Shown: positions 12,785 to 22,856, numbered from the stretch's first letter. The stretch: 64,000 nt of DNA from Engraulis encrasicolus (GCF_034702125.1 NC_085873.1:41998724-42062723), one strand, 5' to 3'. Notes: generated by a model from the letters alone, not told the origin. Numbers and translations are program-made.

Positions 12785-14190
12785 AATATGCTGGACACAT
12801 TTTGAGCAATTAGTAAATAATAGTAAATATTGTTTTACATCCACTATGTGCACATCTGTAGAATCACTTTAATATGGTCTTCCACATCATGGTGATATTG
12901 TTCAATTCTGTTAGTGATTTTTGTATTTTAAGTCAATTGAAATGATGATGCCAGTCCTTGGGACAGGCGTTTTTACAGGGTGTGGACAGGTTTATAGCCA
13001 TGAAAAGTAATAAAATTACACTTAAATATTTCAAACAACTGTGTATTCGTGTGACAGACCCCTTGGCCATTACCTGGGTTCATTTTGTTTGTGAAAATGT
13101 AGTTGATTTTCAACAGAATTAATATTTTACTGCAGGGACATGTTTTTGCCAAACTTTCAAGAATCAGTGTAATAATAAATGCAGTAAAAGTTGTATAATA
13201 ATAAAAGAACATTGCTGACCTCTGTATGTGGCGAACATCAAAGGGGGAAAATGGGCTATGGCTAAGGGCTATGCCACAATGTCAACCAATGTCATTGATC
13301 CTTCCCATGAAGTTAACTGAAGTTAATGGTGGGGCAATTAAAGAGTTCTTGCTGATACAGAAAAGAAACGTTTCATGAGAGAGAGGGGAAGGGAGGAGGG
13401 GGAGGAAGTTAGAAAGAGTCTTTGAGTGAGATTGAAAGAACAAGATTCATCCTTCTGTCTTGTAATTCATGCCTCCATCTTGTCTCTGTGTCTCTTGGTC
13501 TGTAGCCCTCCAGTGAAAACCACATATGCTGACCTGTGCACTTTCCTCTCAGAGCTTATTTGGTAGAAAGCCCCCTGACTCCCCTTTTGTAGATAAATAT
13601 GCTTACTGGCTCTCACTAAATCTCATCTCCCCCGCTAGACAGTGGGACAACTTGACAGTCATGACAGTCACCATAGCCTCCCTTTTATTCATTCTTTTTT
13701 ATTTTTATTTTTTGCTGACTGACAATAATTTTCCATTTGCCATCCCCTCATCCATTTCTTTTGCGCATTCATAAGTAAACATATCAGAAGCAAGCAGCCT
13801 TCCAACGCTAACGTGCAACCACTTCAAACATGTCTTGTTTATGTTGTGTCTAGTCTTTGTTTGTTTAATGTTATAAAAGAGGCTCTGCCTTTGAAGGTGG
13901 CAGTGTTTGTGTTCCGGGTTATTTTTTAATGTCTTCCACACGGTCTTCATTGTTTTTGTTTTTTTACAGTTACAATATAATCCTCTTTATTGGTTTAGTA
14001 GGTGTGTCAAGGTTGAAGCCAGAGGAAATATAAGCAATGATAATGAGAAACCCTGTTTAAGGTTAAAGTTTTGTATTTCAAAGTCTCTGTTCTTTGTTTT
14101 CTGCATGGTGTATTGCATAGACACTGTAGTACAAACGTTTCTAATTGAAGAGTGTGGGTTTTTGAACATTCTATAAAAAGAATGTGTTTT
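12785..14190. other. No gene seen
   Basis: AT-rich apparently unique DNA up to the BEL insertion site. No long frame, TIR or tandem array. Confidence 0.5.
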
Positions 14191-14195
14191 ATAGC

Positions 14196-14591
14196 TGTTG
14201 AAGGAGTTCTGTTCTAATACGGAACTACTGAGGTGCCCAAACGCGGGTGGTGGCTATGGCTGACGCGCTAGATGTTGCCTAAAGTCAGTGGCTAAGCTAC
14301 ACTGTTGACTTACTGTGAATTAAAGCAAACGCCTGTAAACGGTCTTCACGTTGAATCAAGGTGATCCATTTATTCCAAACGAAAGTCCAATACATCAGCA
14401 CAGGTACAGAAGTCACAGGCCGCTAGCGTTGCCTTAGCGGTCAAAACCCTTTGCCCTTCCGGGTAGGACACCTGACCAACAACACATCAGTTCCTACCTT
14501 TATACCTGACCTGATAAGTAATGAACATGCGCCACCCAGTGGAAAACAAAAACATAACATCCAAAAGAGACCATACATTTTGGCTCCTACA
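14196..14591 (-). repeat. BEL element 3' LTR
   Basis: Downstream LTR of the minus-strand element, same length as the 5' LTR. The TATA-like box is the complement of 14497-14505 and AATAAA is the complement of 14369-14374. The short purine-rich AGGGGCCGGTG (complement of 14592-14602) directly abuts it on the sense side and is the likely polypurine tract. Confidence 0.95.
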
Positions 14592-14713
14592 CACCGGCCC
14601 CTAATTGATGATGGCAGGAAGACACAGCAATTCAAATAAATGAAAACAAAAAAAAAGGAACCAAAATGTAGGAAACACCGAGTGATAAGTAAAATGTAAT
14701 AACACATTCAGAA

Positions 14714-15514
14714 TCATACTCCATGTACTAAGCAGAGTTTGGTCACAGGTCTTTCAACAACGTTGGATTTCGTCTGCAACCTGACAGATCTCACCAGGCC
14801 CTGCCTATCAGGAAATATCCCTAGCACTCTGGCAAGGGGCCAAGATCCACGGGGGGCAGAGGCATCCATGATGACAACTATGTCTCCAGCTTTCAGACTC
14901 CTCCTTTTCTCATTCCATTTCTGTCGTTCTTGGAGCAGTGGCAAATATTCTCGGACCCATCTCTTCCAGAACAAATCCGCGACATATTGCACTTGTTTCC
15001 ATCTTCGTCTGACATACTGGTCATGAGGCTCGAAGACTCCTGGTGGCATAGCTGGCTTTCCTTTTAGCAAGAGCAGGTGGTTGGGCGTGAGCGGTTCCAG
15101 ATCAGTTGGGTCATCTGAGAGCTTGGTAAGGGGTCGGTCGTTCAAGATGGCTTCTGCCTCGCAAAACACTGTGTGCAAGGAGTCATCATCCAGTGTCTGC
15201 TGACGTACCACTGAACTTAGGACCCTTCTCACCATGCGGATCATCCTCTCCCAGACGCCACCATGATGTGAGCCTGCTGGTGGGTTGAAGCTCCAGCGTA
15301 TTCCAGCTTGTGAGAGGACTCCTTCAATCCGCTGGTGGTTGAGCGCAGCCATCGCTTCTTTCAGTTCCCGATTCGCTCCAATGAAGTTGGTACCGTTATC
15401 TGAGATCAGGTGAGTCACTTGCCCTCTTCTGCTTATGAAGCGCCTCAGAGCATTGATGCAGGCATCTGTTTCCAGGGAAGCTGCCACCTCCAGATGTACT
15501 GCTCTGCTGGCCAA
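14714..15514 (-). CDS. BEL/Pao integrase catalytic core and C-terminal domain (frameshifted)
   Basis: A 266-residue frame, again +1 relative to the preceding piece. It begins within the core (ASRAVHLEV), has the second catalytic aspartate in LISDNGTNF, and the glutamate in GGVWERM about 49 residues later, so the D-D-E triad is complete across the two pieces. After the core comes the C-terminal domain typical of BEL/Pao integrases (DUF5641-like), with RRWKQVQYVADLFWKRW and GDIVVIMD. It ends 122 nt before the 3' LTR. The integrase joins the cDNA to the target and would generate the 5-bp ATAGC duplication. Confidence 0.88.
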   Translation of the reverse strand: MASRAVHLEVAASLETDACINALRRFISRRGQVTHLISDNGTNFIGANRELKEAMAALNHQRIEGVLSQAGIRWSFNPPAGSHHGGVWERMIRMVRRVLSSVVRQQTLDDDSLHTVFCEAEAILNDRPLTKLSDDPTDLEPLTPNHLLLLKGKPAMPPGVFEPHDQYVRRRWKQVQYVADLFWKRWVREYLPLLQERQKWNEKRRSLKAGDIVVIMDASAPRGSWPLARVLGIFPDRQGLVRSVRLQTKSNVVERPVTKLCLVHGV

Positions 15515-15923
15515 GCAGGTAAATATGGCTCCATACCGTTTGCAAGTTCCTCTTCCTTTTCTTTACCTCCACAGGACCGAAGAAGTCTACCCCAGTGTTG
15601 GTGAAGGGGGGTAAGTCTGGCTGGATCCGCACCTCTGGAAGATCCGCCATCTTTTGTTCCAGGACACGTCCATGGTAACGTTTACAAAAAGTGCATTCTG
15701 AGATTACTTTCCTGATAGCTGCATTTGCTTTAGTAATCCAGAACTTCTTCCTCACAGATGACACGGTGTGTGCACGGCCAGCATGACCTAAGCTTTGATG
15801 GACATGTTTGAGGATGAGTGCTGCGAGGTGCTGCCCTTTGCTGAGGATAATAGGGTGTTTGGACTCCTCTGGCATTGCTCCTCTACTCAGCCTCCCTCCA
15901 ACCCTTAGTAGGCCATCGGCCAA
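15396..15923 (-). CDS. BEL/Pao integrase, zinc-binding part (frameshifted)
   Basis: The frame is shifted +1 relative to RT-RNase H and overlaps its end by 41 nt. It carries the integrase H2C2 zinc-binding module (HVHQSLGHAG, then about 30 residues, then CTFC) and the beginning of the catalytic core with its first aspartate in TGVDFFGP. Homology stops near 15,560 at a run of four A (complement of 15557-15560), where one extra base shifts the frame. The remaining residues down to 15396 are out-of-frame and should not be read as protein. It would be the middle of the integrase in an intact copy. Confidence 0.85.
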   Translation of the reverse strand: MADGLLRVGGRLSRGAMPEESKHPIILSKGQHLAALILKHVHQSLGHAGRAHTVSSVRKKFWITKANAAIRKVISECTFCKRYHGRVLEQKMADLPEVRIQPDLPPFTNTGVDFFGPVEVKKRKRNLQTVWSHIYLLGQQSSTSGGGSFPGNRCLHQCSEALHKQKRASDSPDLR

Positions 15924-18105
15924 GACTGGGTCGAGCTTGTACAGGGGACTGGCGACTCACTGCTGCCTTTGAGGAGGACAGTGCAGCAATCTCCTCCTTG
16001 AACTGCTGCTGCTGGGAATAGCGCACGACTGCATTCTCCGCCTCCAGCAGATCGTCTACGGTCAGGATGTTACCCCTGGGTGTCACAGTGAAACTTTGGC
16101 CGTCAGCTGCATTCGACTGGCTTGCCACAGGCCCCTTCAGCTGTTTCCTCCATCGAGCCTTGTCCAACAGAATTGCCTTCAAACGGAGAAACCAAGCAGC
16201 TGCTTTCTTGAGACTCTTCCAATCAGAAAAATAACTGATGAGCTGGTCAGTTGGTGTAACTGTATTGCACACGTTGATGGCATTCGTGGCTGCCTCTCTC
16301 TTCACCTCCTTGTCATCAGCACTCAGGGAAACATCACATACATTGTTAGGCCAGTCCTCCTCATGCTTCCAAAGAAATGTAGGCCCTTCCCACCACCTAC
16401 TGGTCTTCAGGAAACCTGCCGCCTTCAATCCTCTTGACGCGTCATCGGCTGGATTGTCTTTGGAACCGACGTGCCTCCACTGCCCTGGTTCCGATGACTC
16501 TCTGATAGTGGAGATCCTGTTGGCCACGAACGTGTGAAATCTCCTATCCTCGTTCTTGATGTATTTGAGGACTGAACTACTGTCCGTCCAGAAGACAGAA
16601 TCCTCAAATGTCCACTTCAGTTCTTCCTTCAGCATCGAGTCCATCCTCACAGCGAGAACTGCTGCAGTCAGTTCAAGCCGGGGAATTGTCACTGCCTTCA
16701 GTGGTGTTACTCTGGCTTTGCCAAGGAGAAAGGAGACTTGTACCTGACCTTGCTCATTCAACATCCTCAGGTATGTCACGGTCCCATACCCAGCTTCGCA
16801 GGCGTCGGCAAAATGATGTAGTTGGGCTTGAGCAACCTTGCCATACGTCGCTGGCTTGACACACCTGGATATCTTGAAGGTGTTGAGCAGGTCCAAGTCC
16901 TCCAGCCAAGAGTTCCACTGGCATGAGATGTCAGGTGGCAAGGAATCATCCCATCCACATCCTCTCCTGCATAGCTCCTGTAGCATGATCTTGGCAGGCA
17001 GCGTGACTGGGGCCAGGAAACCCAGAGGGTCATACACTGAGCTGATGGTGGACAACATACCACGTCTGGTAAGTATCTGTTGTTTCAGTTCGATCTTGAA
17101 TCGGAATGAGTCAGTTTCCACACACCAGAGTAGTCCTAGGGCTCTCTCGACTGGCAGTTCGTCACGGTCAAGATCCAGTTCCTTTAAATCCTTACCCCTT
17201 CGTTCTGCTGCAATGGCCTGCAAGACAGCACGACTGTTGCTGACGAACTTCTCCAGGGTGAAGCCTCCCTTCTGGCACAGTGCAGTGAGGTCCTTGATTG
17301 TCTGCACAGCGTCCGCTTCAGTGGCGGAGCTCTTCAAGTAGTCGTCGACATAGAAGTTTTCCTTGACAGACTGGCATACAGCAGCAGGGAACTCAGATTG
17401 GTGGTCAGCAGCATTTTTTCTCAGTGCGTAGCTAGCGCAGCTTGGTGAGGATACAGCACCGAACAAGTGAACGGTCATCCTGTACTGCCGCAGCTCCTGA
17501 GTGATGTCTCCGTTCGGCCACCACAGAAACCGGAGGAAATCTCTGTCTTCCTCTGCGACCTTCACCTGATGGAACATTGCCTGTATGTCACCCATAAACG
17601 CCACAGGTTCCTCTCTGAAGCGCAGCAGGACTCCCAGTAAGGAGCTTGTGAGGTTAGGCCCCTGAAGCAGCTCTTTGTTCAAGCATGCACTTTGGTAGGT
17701 GGCACCACAGTCGAACACCACCCGAAGGGTACCTTTCTTTGGGTGATGGACTGAGTGATGGGGAATGTACCAAACTCTACCAGGTTCACCTTGACGCTTT
17801 GGCAGCAGCACAGGTTCTGCATAGGCGTTGCTGATAAGGCCATTCACAAAGTCAGCATACTGATGGTGCAAGCTTGGGTTATTGAGGAACCTTCTCCTCA
17901 AGCCCTGCATCCTCTGCTTCACTGCAACAATGTTGTTGGGCAAAGACACCTCTTTCCTCTTGAGCGGTAACTTCAGGCAGTACTTTCCATCCTGCAGCTT
18001 TGCTGACTGGTCCATTGTCTCCATAAACTTCAGGTCATCTCTAGACATTTCCTTTTCCTCCGAAGCCCTTTCCGTGAAGTCGTGGTTGTATTGACTCACA
18101 AGCAT
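15883..18105 (-). CDS. BEL/Pao Pol: reverse transcriptase and RNase H
   Basis: A 740-residue stretch listed from its first Met, but its frame is open upstream past the gag stop, so that Met is probably internal. The RT core covers roughly residues 125-300: the RVVFDCGA block near 130, the palm aspartate in FMGDIQAMFHQV near 175, and the catalytic YVDD box near 252. RNase H follows at about 430-560, with FADACEAGYG, RLELTAAVLA, FWTDSSSV and NPADDASRG supplying the acidic residues. The product copies the element RNA into DNA in cytoplasmic particles. The last 20 or so residues are out-of-frame tail: at a run of four C (complement of 15944-15947) the homology moves +1 into the next frame. Confidence 0.92.
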   Translation of the reverse strand: MLVSQYNHDFTERASEEKEMSRDDLKFMETMDQSAKLQDGKYCLKLPLKRKEVSLPNNIVAVKQRMQGLRRRFLNNPSLHHQYADFVNGLISNAYAEPVLLPKRQGEPGRVWYIPHHSVHHPKKGTLRVVFDCGATYQSACLNKELLQGPNLTSSLLGVLLRFREEPVAFMGDIQAMFHQVKVAEEDRDFLRFLWWPNGDITQELRQYRMTVHLFGAVSSPSCASYALRKNAADHQSEFPAAVCQSVKENFYVDDYLKSSATEADAVQTIKDLTALCQKGGFTLEKFVSNSRAVLQAIAAERRGKDLKELDLDRDELPVERALGLLWCVETDSFRFKIELKQQILTRRGMLSTISSVYDPLGFLAPVTLPAKIMLQELCRRGCGWDDSLPPDISCQWNSWLEDLDLLNTFKISRCVKPATYGKVAQAQLHHFADACEAGYGTVTYLRMLNEQGQVQVSFLLGKARVTPLKAVTIPRLELTAAVLAVRMDSMLKEELKWTFEDSVFWTDSSSVLKYIKNEDRRFHTFVANRISTIRESSEPGQWRHVGSKDNPADDASRGLKAAGFLKTSRWWEGPTFLWKHEEDWPNNVCDVSLSADDKEVKREAATNAINVCNTVTPTDQLISYFSDWKSLKKAAAWFLRLKAILLDKARWRKQLKGPVASQSNAADGQSFTVTPRGNILTVDDLLEAENAVVRYSQQQQFKEEIAALSSSKAAVSRQSPVQARPSLGRWPTKGWREAE

Positions 18106-18109
18106 CTGT

Positions 18110-20971
18110 TCAAGTTTTTTGAAGTGAGATGCGGTTCACTGTGGCGGAGGGTGTTGGCGCGCCACTGCTTCCACTTAGAGGCCCGTTCACGGACCAACCT
18201 AAGACTGAACGAGTCGCAAACGGACTGTTGTCCTGGCTATTGATGACCTCCCAGGGCTCTAATAGTCTGGGTGCATTGGTGCCAATCAACAGGCCAACAT
18301 CCGCCTTCACATTTGGGATGTGCACCTTTGACAAGTGGGGCCACCTAGCCAGATCCTTAGATGTGATCATGTTTTCCACAGTGACAGGCATTTTCTTCTG
18401 TGTGAATACCTCGGGCAGGGGATAAAAGTTGTCACCGTTCACACCCGAGACCTCTAGACCAGACAGGGTGTACGCAGCAACAGCCTTTTCTTGTCCCATT
18501 GTCCTCAACAGGAGGCTGGTTTTCTTGCCTGTAAGATTGAGTTTTTGCATGAGGTGTTCAGAGCAAAATGTAGCTGAGCTACCAGGGTCTAGGAAGGCAT
18601 AAGTTGTTATGATGCGGCTTCCCTTGGCAGACTTCAGCTTCACAGGTAGAATGGACAGTACACACTGGTCTCTACCGGCCCCTGCATGCGCACATATATC
18701 GCTGGAGGACTGCTGGGTGTCCGCAGAATCTTTGGACTGTTCTGGGGTCTGCTGCTGTTTAATATGAAGCACAGTTGGATGAGACTTTCCACAAGTTTGA
18801 CATATCAAGCGCTGCTCACAGTCTTTGCTCATGTGTCCAGTGCGCAAACAGGCAAAGCAAGCTCCCTTCTGCCTCAGGAGAAGAATTTTGTCCTTGTGCT
18901 TCTTGCCTCTGAACTGCCTGCATTCCTCCACCAGATGGCGACGATCACAGCACAGGCATTTCACTTCCTCCTCATCCTCATCTTGAGTCTGGTCCTGGCC
19001 TTCATCAGACACATCCGTCGCAGCAACAATGTTTCCCCTTACGCTACTCCTAGGCTGGGGCTTGAACTTTGACAGCGGCCTAGTCATAGGTGAGGCGGAG
19101 GGTGGATCCTGTATATCGCCGAACAAGGGGTCAGACAGAATTTTGACACGTCGTTCAATGAACTGCACCAGGTCAAAGATGTGAGCTCGGTCATGCGTTT
19201 TCTCCATAATGTCATGAGCTGTAGTGCGCCACTGTTCTCTCATTTTAAATGGCAGCTTTGAGAGAATGGTCCTCATGTTTACAGGCATGTCCAGTTCCTG
19301 TACATAGCTCAGCTCATGCATGACGTTACAACAGCCACGTAAAAACAAAGAGTAGGCCTGCAGTGCCTTCATATCTTCTGCTTTAACGGCTTGCCAGGCC
19401 AAAGCCTTGTTCATGTAGGCGGTTGCCAACTTGTATGGGTTGCCGAAGTGCTCAGTGAGGAGGCCCTTTGCCACTACATAGCCACGCTCGGGCACCATAT
19501 GCTGGCAGCTGCGCACCAATTCCTGGGGCTGACCTGTGGTGAACTGCTCTAAGTAATAAAGGCAGTCTCCTTTGCCAGCCTTACTCTCCACACCCTGTTC
19601 GAAGGCCTTCATGAACGGCCGAAACTGGAGAGGGTCACCATCGAACACTGGTATCTCTCTTGATGGTAGAGACGAGATGCGCTGTTCATGGACCAGAGCG
19701 GCTGTGATGTCATTTTGCCTTTGCATGATTTCCAGTAGGTCCGGTGAGTTTGCTGTGTTGTGCGAGGCATTAGTGATGGGAGACGGTTGCACAGGCCTCA
19801 CATGCTGTGGTTGTGCAGTCCTTACATACTGTGATTGTGCTCCATGTGATGCTCCATGTGATGCTCCATGTGATGCTCCATGTGATGCTCCATGCTGTAG
19901 CTGAGGCATAGTGTATTGTTTCAGAACGTCATTGCACCACTGCTCCGTCTGTTTCATGCATGCTTCTGTTGACAGTATGTTGCTAGGTGGTAGTGGGCCT
20001 TTAGCGGACAGCTGTGTTGCTTGCTGTGGTAGAGCAAGTTTAAATTCCATTGCATTGGGATTAAGGTTAGCCACTTTCACTTTCTCCTTCTGCAAGTAAG
20101 AATTCATGCCATCAGAGGGCGCTGCTGAGTGACTCCTTCCGTCAGAGGCATGCAGCACTGCTAGCTTAGCTTCTGATGCCGCCAAGTCAGCATCCAGATC
20201 AAGCTGCTCCCTTCTCCTCCTCAGCTGTAGCTCCTGCTCCTCAATGGCATGTTTCTCCTTTAAAACAGCTTGTCGAGCAACCAGCGCCGCTCTGTCTGCC
20301 TGGGCCAGTTTCCTGGCAGAGTGCGTGCTTGACCTGCCACTATTACCACTTCTATGTGACTTCCTGCTAGCCACATTTGAAATGCTGTCATTTGGGTTAA
20401 TACCAGTGCCACGTTCAACATTTTCATTTACAGCTGTAACCTCACCATTTCCATTCACAGGTACACCTGCATCAGCACCATGCACAGCCTTAACCTCAAC
20501 ATTCACATTCACAGGCCCCCCATCAGTATCAGCAGCAGCATTATTTTCAGTAGGCAAACCAGCATTTAAAACAGCAGGTAAACCAGTGTGAATATTTTCA
20601 GAGCCCTTAGCAAGAAAACCCTTAATTTCAGAAATAGCATCATTGTTTGAGATCATTTTTGCTTTAAACCAAATATCATGCTTTTCTTGCTCTTCACCAG
20701 GTAACAAACTCAACAATGACTCATGAATCCGTTTTGCATCGTTACAATTATCAACCAAACATTTTAAAGCCTTTTGTAATTGAGGAATGTCGTGCTTTAA
20801 ACCGTCCACAGATTTCCTAATTACACTTGCATTGTCCAGTTTCAATTTTCTGTCTGCCTGCAAAGTCACAAGTTTATCAGCAAGAGCGTTTGCACGCTTA
20901 CTTTGCTGATCACCACAAACAACACTACTAGGTTTACTAGCAGCTGTTTGTTGTTTATCACGCACGTCCAT
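18110..20971 (-). CDS. BEL/Pao Gag with zinc knuckles and aspartic protease
   Basis: A 953-residue frame starting 445 nt inside the 5' LTR. The N-terminal third is charged and coiled-coil-like (roughly residues 20-90 and 210-270). At about 359-378 there is a tandem Gly-Ala-Ser-His repeat. A Pao-type gag domain (DUF1759-like) spans roughly 430-610. Cys-rich knuckles lie at about 690-740, including CFACLRTGHMSKDC, which fits CX2CX4HX4C. The protease follows, with active-site FLDPGSS near residue 794, where proline replaces the usual Ser or Thr of D-S/T-G. Gag packages the RNA into particles and the protease would cleave the polyprotein. The frame stops at TGA just after a run of six A (complement of 18115-18120). 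The pol frame continues one base later (+1). BEL elements normally have one gag-pol frame, so this stop is probably a one-base insertion. A +1 recoding site is less likely. Confidence 0.92.
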   Translation of the reverse strand: MDVRDKQQTAASKPSSVVCGDQQSKRANALADKLVTLQADRKLKLDNASVIRKSVDGLKHDIPQLQKALKCLVDNCNDAKRIHESLLSLLPGEEQEKHDIWFKAKMISNNDAISEIKGFLAKGSENIHTGLPAVLNAGLPTENNAAADTDGGPVNVNVEVKAVHGADAGVPVNGNGEVTAVNENVERGTGINPNDSISNVASRKSHRSGNSGRSSTHSARKLAQADRAALVARQAVLKEKHAIEEQELQLRRRREQLDLDADLAASEAKLAVLHASDGRSHSAAPSDGMNSYLQKEKVKVANLNPNAMEFKLALPQQATQLSAKGPLPPSNILSTEACMKQTEQWCNDVLKQYTMPQLQHGASHGASHGASHGASHGAQSQYVRTAQPQHVRPVQPSPITNASHNTANSPDLLEIMQRQNDITAALVHEQRISSLPSREIPVFDGDPLQFRPFMKAFEQGVESKAGKGDCLYYLEQFTTGQPQELVRSCQHMVPERGYVVAKGLLTEHFGNPYKLATAYMNKALAWQAVKAEDMKALQAYSLFLRGCCNVMHELSYVQELDMPVNMRTILSKLPFKMREQWRTTAHDIMEKTHDRAHIFDLVQFIERRVKILSDPLFGDIQDPPSASPMTRPLSKFKPQPRSSVRGNIVAATDVSDEGQDQTQDEDEEEVKCLCCDRRHLVEECRQFRGKKHKDKILLLRQKGACFACLRTGHMSKDCEQRLICQTCGKSHPTVLHIKQQQTPEQSKDSADTQQSSSDICAHAGAGRDQCVLSILPVKLKSAKGSRIITTYAFLDPGSSATFCSEHLMQKLNLTGKKTSLLLRTMGQEKAVAAYTLSGLEVSGVNGDNFYPLPEVFTQKKMPVTVENMITSKDLARWPHLSKVHIPNVKADVGLLIGTNAPRLLEPWEVINSQDNSPFATRSVLGWSVNGPLSGSSGAPTPSATVNRISLQKT
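19839..19895 (-). repeat. 12-bp tandem repeat inside gag
   Basis: Four full copies and one partial copy of GCTCCATGTGAT (plus strand), encoding a Gly-Ala-Ser-His repeat in Gag. The length is a multiple of three, so the frame is kept. Confidence 0.9.
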
Positions 20972-21207
20972 TGTAGCGAGAGTTCAAAGGAAAAAGACGA
21001 CAGTTCGATGTAGCCGGAAAAAAGTCGGCATAAACAAAAATCAGAATCAGGAACGCAACGCAAAGTCAATCAGTCCGAACGACGCACGAATCCCAAAGTC
21101 AAATGTCTACCGGCATTTTATGCACTGCTTTTGTTTGGTACCCGGGTACTGTGTGCACACAAAATAAAAGATTTAAATGGCCATTAAAGCTTGTAGCGCT
21201 ACAATAC

Positions 21208-21225
21208 CTCTTTCGTTGGGCGCCA
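21208..21225 (-). other. Displaced tRNA-Lys-like primer binding site in BEL leader
   Basis: On the sense strand TGGCGCCCAACG matches the 12-nt complement of the 3' end of vertebrate tRNA-Lys (known from retroviral primer sites). It lies 191 nt inside the LTR edge rather than adjacent to it, and nothing at the edge starts with TGG. It may be a relic or chance, because a functional site should define the LTR boundary. Confidence 0.4.
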
Positions 21226-21416
21226 GTAGTCATCAGCTGATGTTGACAGCTGCTCTCCTGTATGGTATCCACTCCACATCGAAACGAAACTCCTTGTCAT
21301 TGCCCACGAATCCAAACGAATAATCCACAAGGAAGGCTCTTCATGCTCCTAAATCCAATAGCGCAGAAGACTCCGACGTGCGAACTAATTACAAACTATC
21401 GCAGGGTTTTGACTAA

Positions 21417-21812
21417 TGTTAAAGGAGTTCTGTTCTAATACGGAACTACTGAGGTGCCCAAACGCGGGTGGTGGCTATGGCTGACGCGCTAGATGTTGCC
21501 TAAAGTCAGTGGCTAAGCTACACTGTTGACTTACTGTGAATTAAAGCAAACGCCTGTAAACGGTCTTCACGTTGAATCAAGGTGATCCATTTATTCCAAA
21601 CGAAAGTCCAATACATCAGCACAGGTACAGAAGTCACAGGCCGCTAGCGTTGCCTTAGCGGTCAAAACCCTTTGCCCTTCCGGGTAGGACACCTGACCAA
21701 CAGCACATCAGTTCCTACCTTTATACCTGACCTGATAAGTAATGAACATGCGCCACCCAGTGGAAAACAAAAACATAATATCCAAAAGAGACCATACATT
21801 TTGGCTCCTACA
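21417..21812 (-). repeat. BEL element 5' LTR
   Basis: On the minus strand this is the upstream LTR. Read in the sense direction it has a TATA-like GTATAAAGG (complement of 21718-21726) and, about 125 nt further, an AATAAA polyadenylation signal (complement of 21590-21595). Together these suggest a U3-R-U5 order. It differs from the other LTR at three positions, all transitions. Confidence 0.95.
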
Positions 21813-21817
21813 ATAGC

Positions 21818-22848
21818 TATGACGCCCAGAATTCTATAGAAATTTCACTGCCCGAACATTTCCGTCACAACGGTGTGACAAAACACTCTTAAAGGTTAAA
21901 AGGACCTTTGGGCTTATATCCTTCAATATAAGGCTCTTCTTTAAGTGTTCTATAACAACTCTGCTGTTTGTCCCAATGCCAGGATTGTGAGATGAACTGT
22001 ATTGAGCATTGCAGAGTGAAGAACTGGGCTGTGTCTCAGAGAGGTGATAACTTTTACAAAGGCTTTTATTTGGAGTTCACCTGAATGGCCAGAAAGAAAG
22101 AGCTGTAAAACTGATGGTGATTGTGCAACTGGGTGGCCCTAACCGGGCAAACAGTAACCTCGTTCTCATGCAATGGTTATTACCAACCATCTGGAACATT
22201 GTCAGTCGCTTAACTCTGGAAAGGCATGGGTGTGTTCAAAACAGCTCGAACCTGATTGGAGAATTCATGTGGCTTTTTTTTTAAAATCACATACTACTTC
22301 AACCATGGATGTAGTATAAGAACTGTACAGAGTGAATAAGTCCCGCCTCCAGACATTTCAATGGGAAATGCTAAGCTAGTGAATTCAGCCAAAATTGAAC
22401 GTTTTTTCAGCTTCCAAAATGGAGTTATTTCCACCGACAGTTTACTGACTGACTTTCGGTTGACCAGAAAGCTATATGGAAGACCGGCATTGGATGCATG
22501 GAGGTGCCCAACCACAGACCTGTAAAGGTCTGTGCGCCCAACACTAAACTCGCGTACCCACCAATCATCATGAGCGAAGTGGATGTAGGCGAAGCTAACC
22601 AGCCAAATCCTGCCCCCCTGACTTCAACCACTGACTTGTATATACCTCGCCAAGCGATCGCGCCCCGTGATTCTGATTGGACAGGCTGTGAAATTTCTGA
22701 TTCCGATCGGGCTCGTCTAAGATTTCCAGACCCTTCATGCCTTACCGCTCAATTTTGCATGAGGGTCTGGCGTGAGAGCCAGGCTAGGCAAATAGACCGG
22801 CCGCAACGACGTTCAAGCGACAGAGAATCGCTTCTGTGCAGCTGGAGC
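21818..22848. other. No gene seen; repeat fragment
   Basis: The BEL target sequence continues here. GAGGGTCTGGCGTGAGAGCC at about 22762-22784 resembles GGGTCTGACGAGAGCC at about 46528, so both may be pieces of one dispersed repeat. No supported coding region. Confidence 0.45.
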
Positions 22849-22856
22849 GATACGAG

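Larger units (their letters stand above)
14196..21812 (-). mobile_element. BEL/Pao LTR retrotransposon, nearly complete
   Basis: A 7,617-bp element bounded by two 396-bp direct repeats that begin TG and end CA. It is flanked by the 5-bp duplication ATAGC at 14191-14195 and 21813-21817. All coding is on the minus strand, in the order gag, aspartic protease, reverse transcriptase, RNase H, integrase. That order, the Pao-type gag domain and the C-terminal domain after integrase are typical of BEL/Pao. There is no envelope frame between integrase and the 3' LTR. The LTRs differ by only three transitions, so insertion was recent, yet the gag-pol frame is interrupted three times. The copy therefore looks either recently inactivated or damaged by sequence error. 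Confidence 0.96.

Noticed and set aside
18085..18125. A -1 slippery heptamer (A AAA AAC) at the gag/pol junction
   Set aside because: The run is A6C, but its phase does not fit X XXY YYZ, and the pol frame is +1, not -1, relative to gag.
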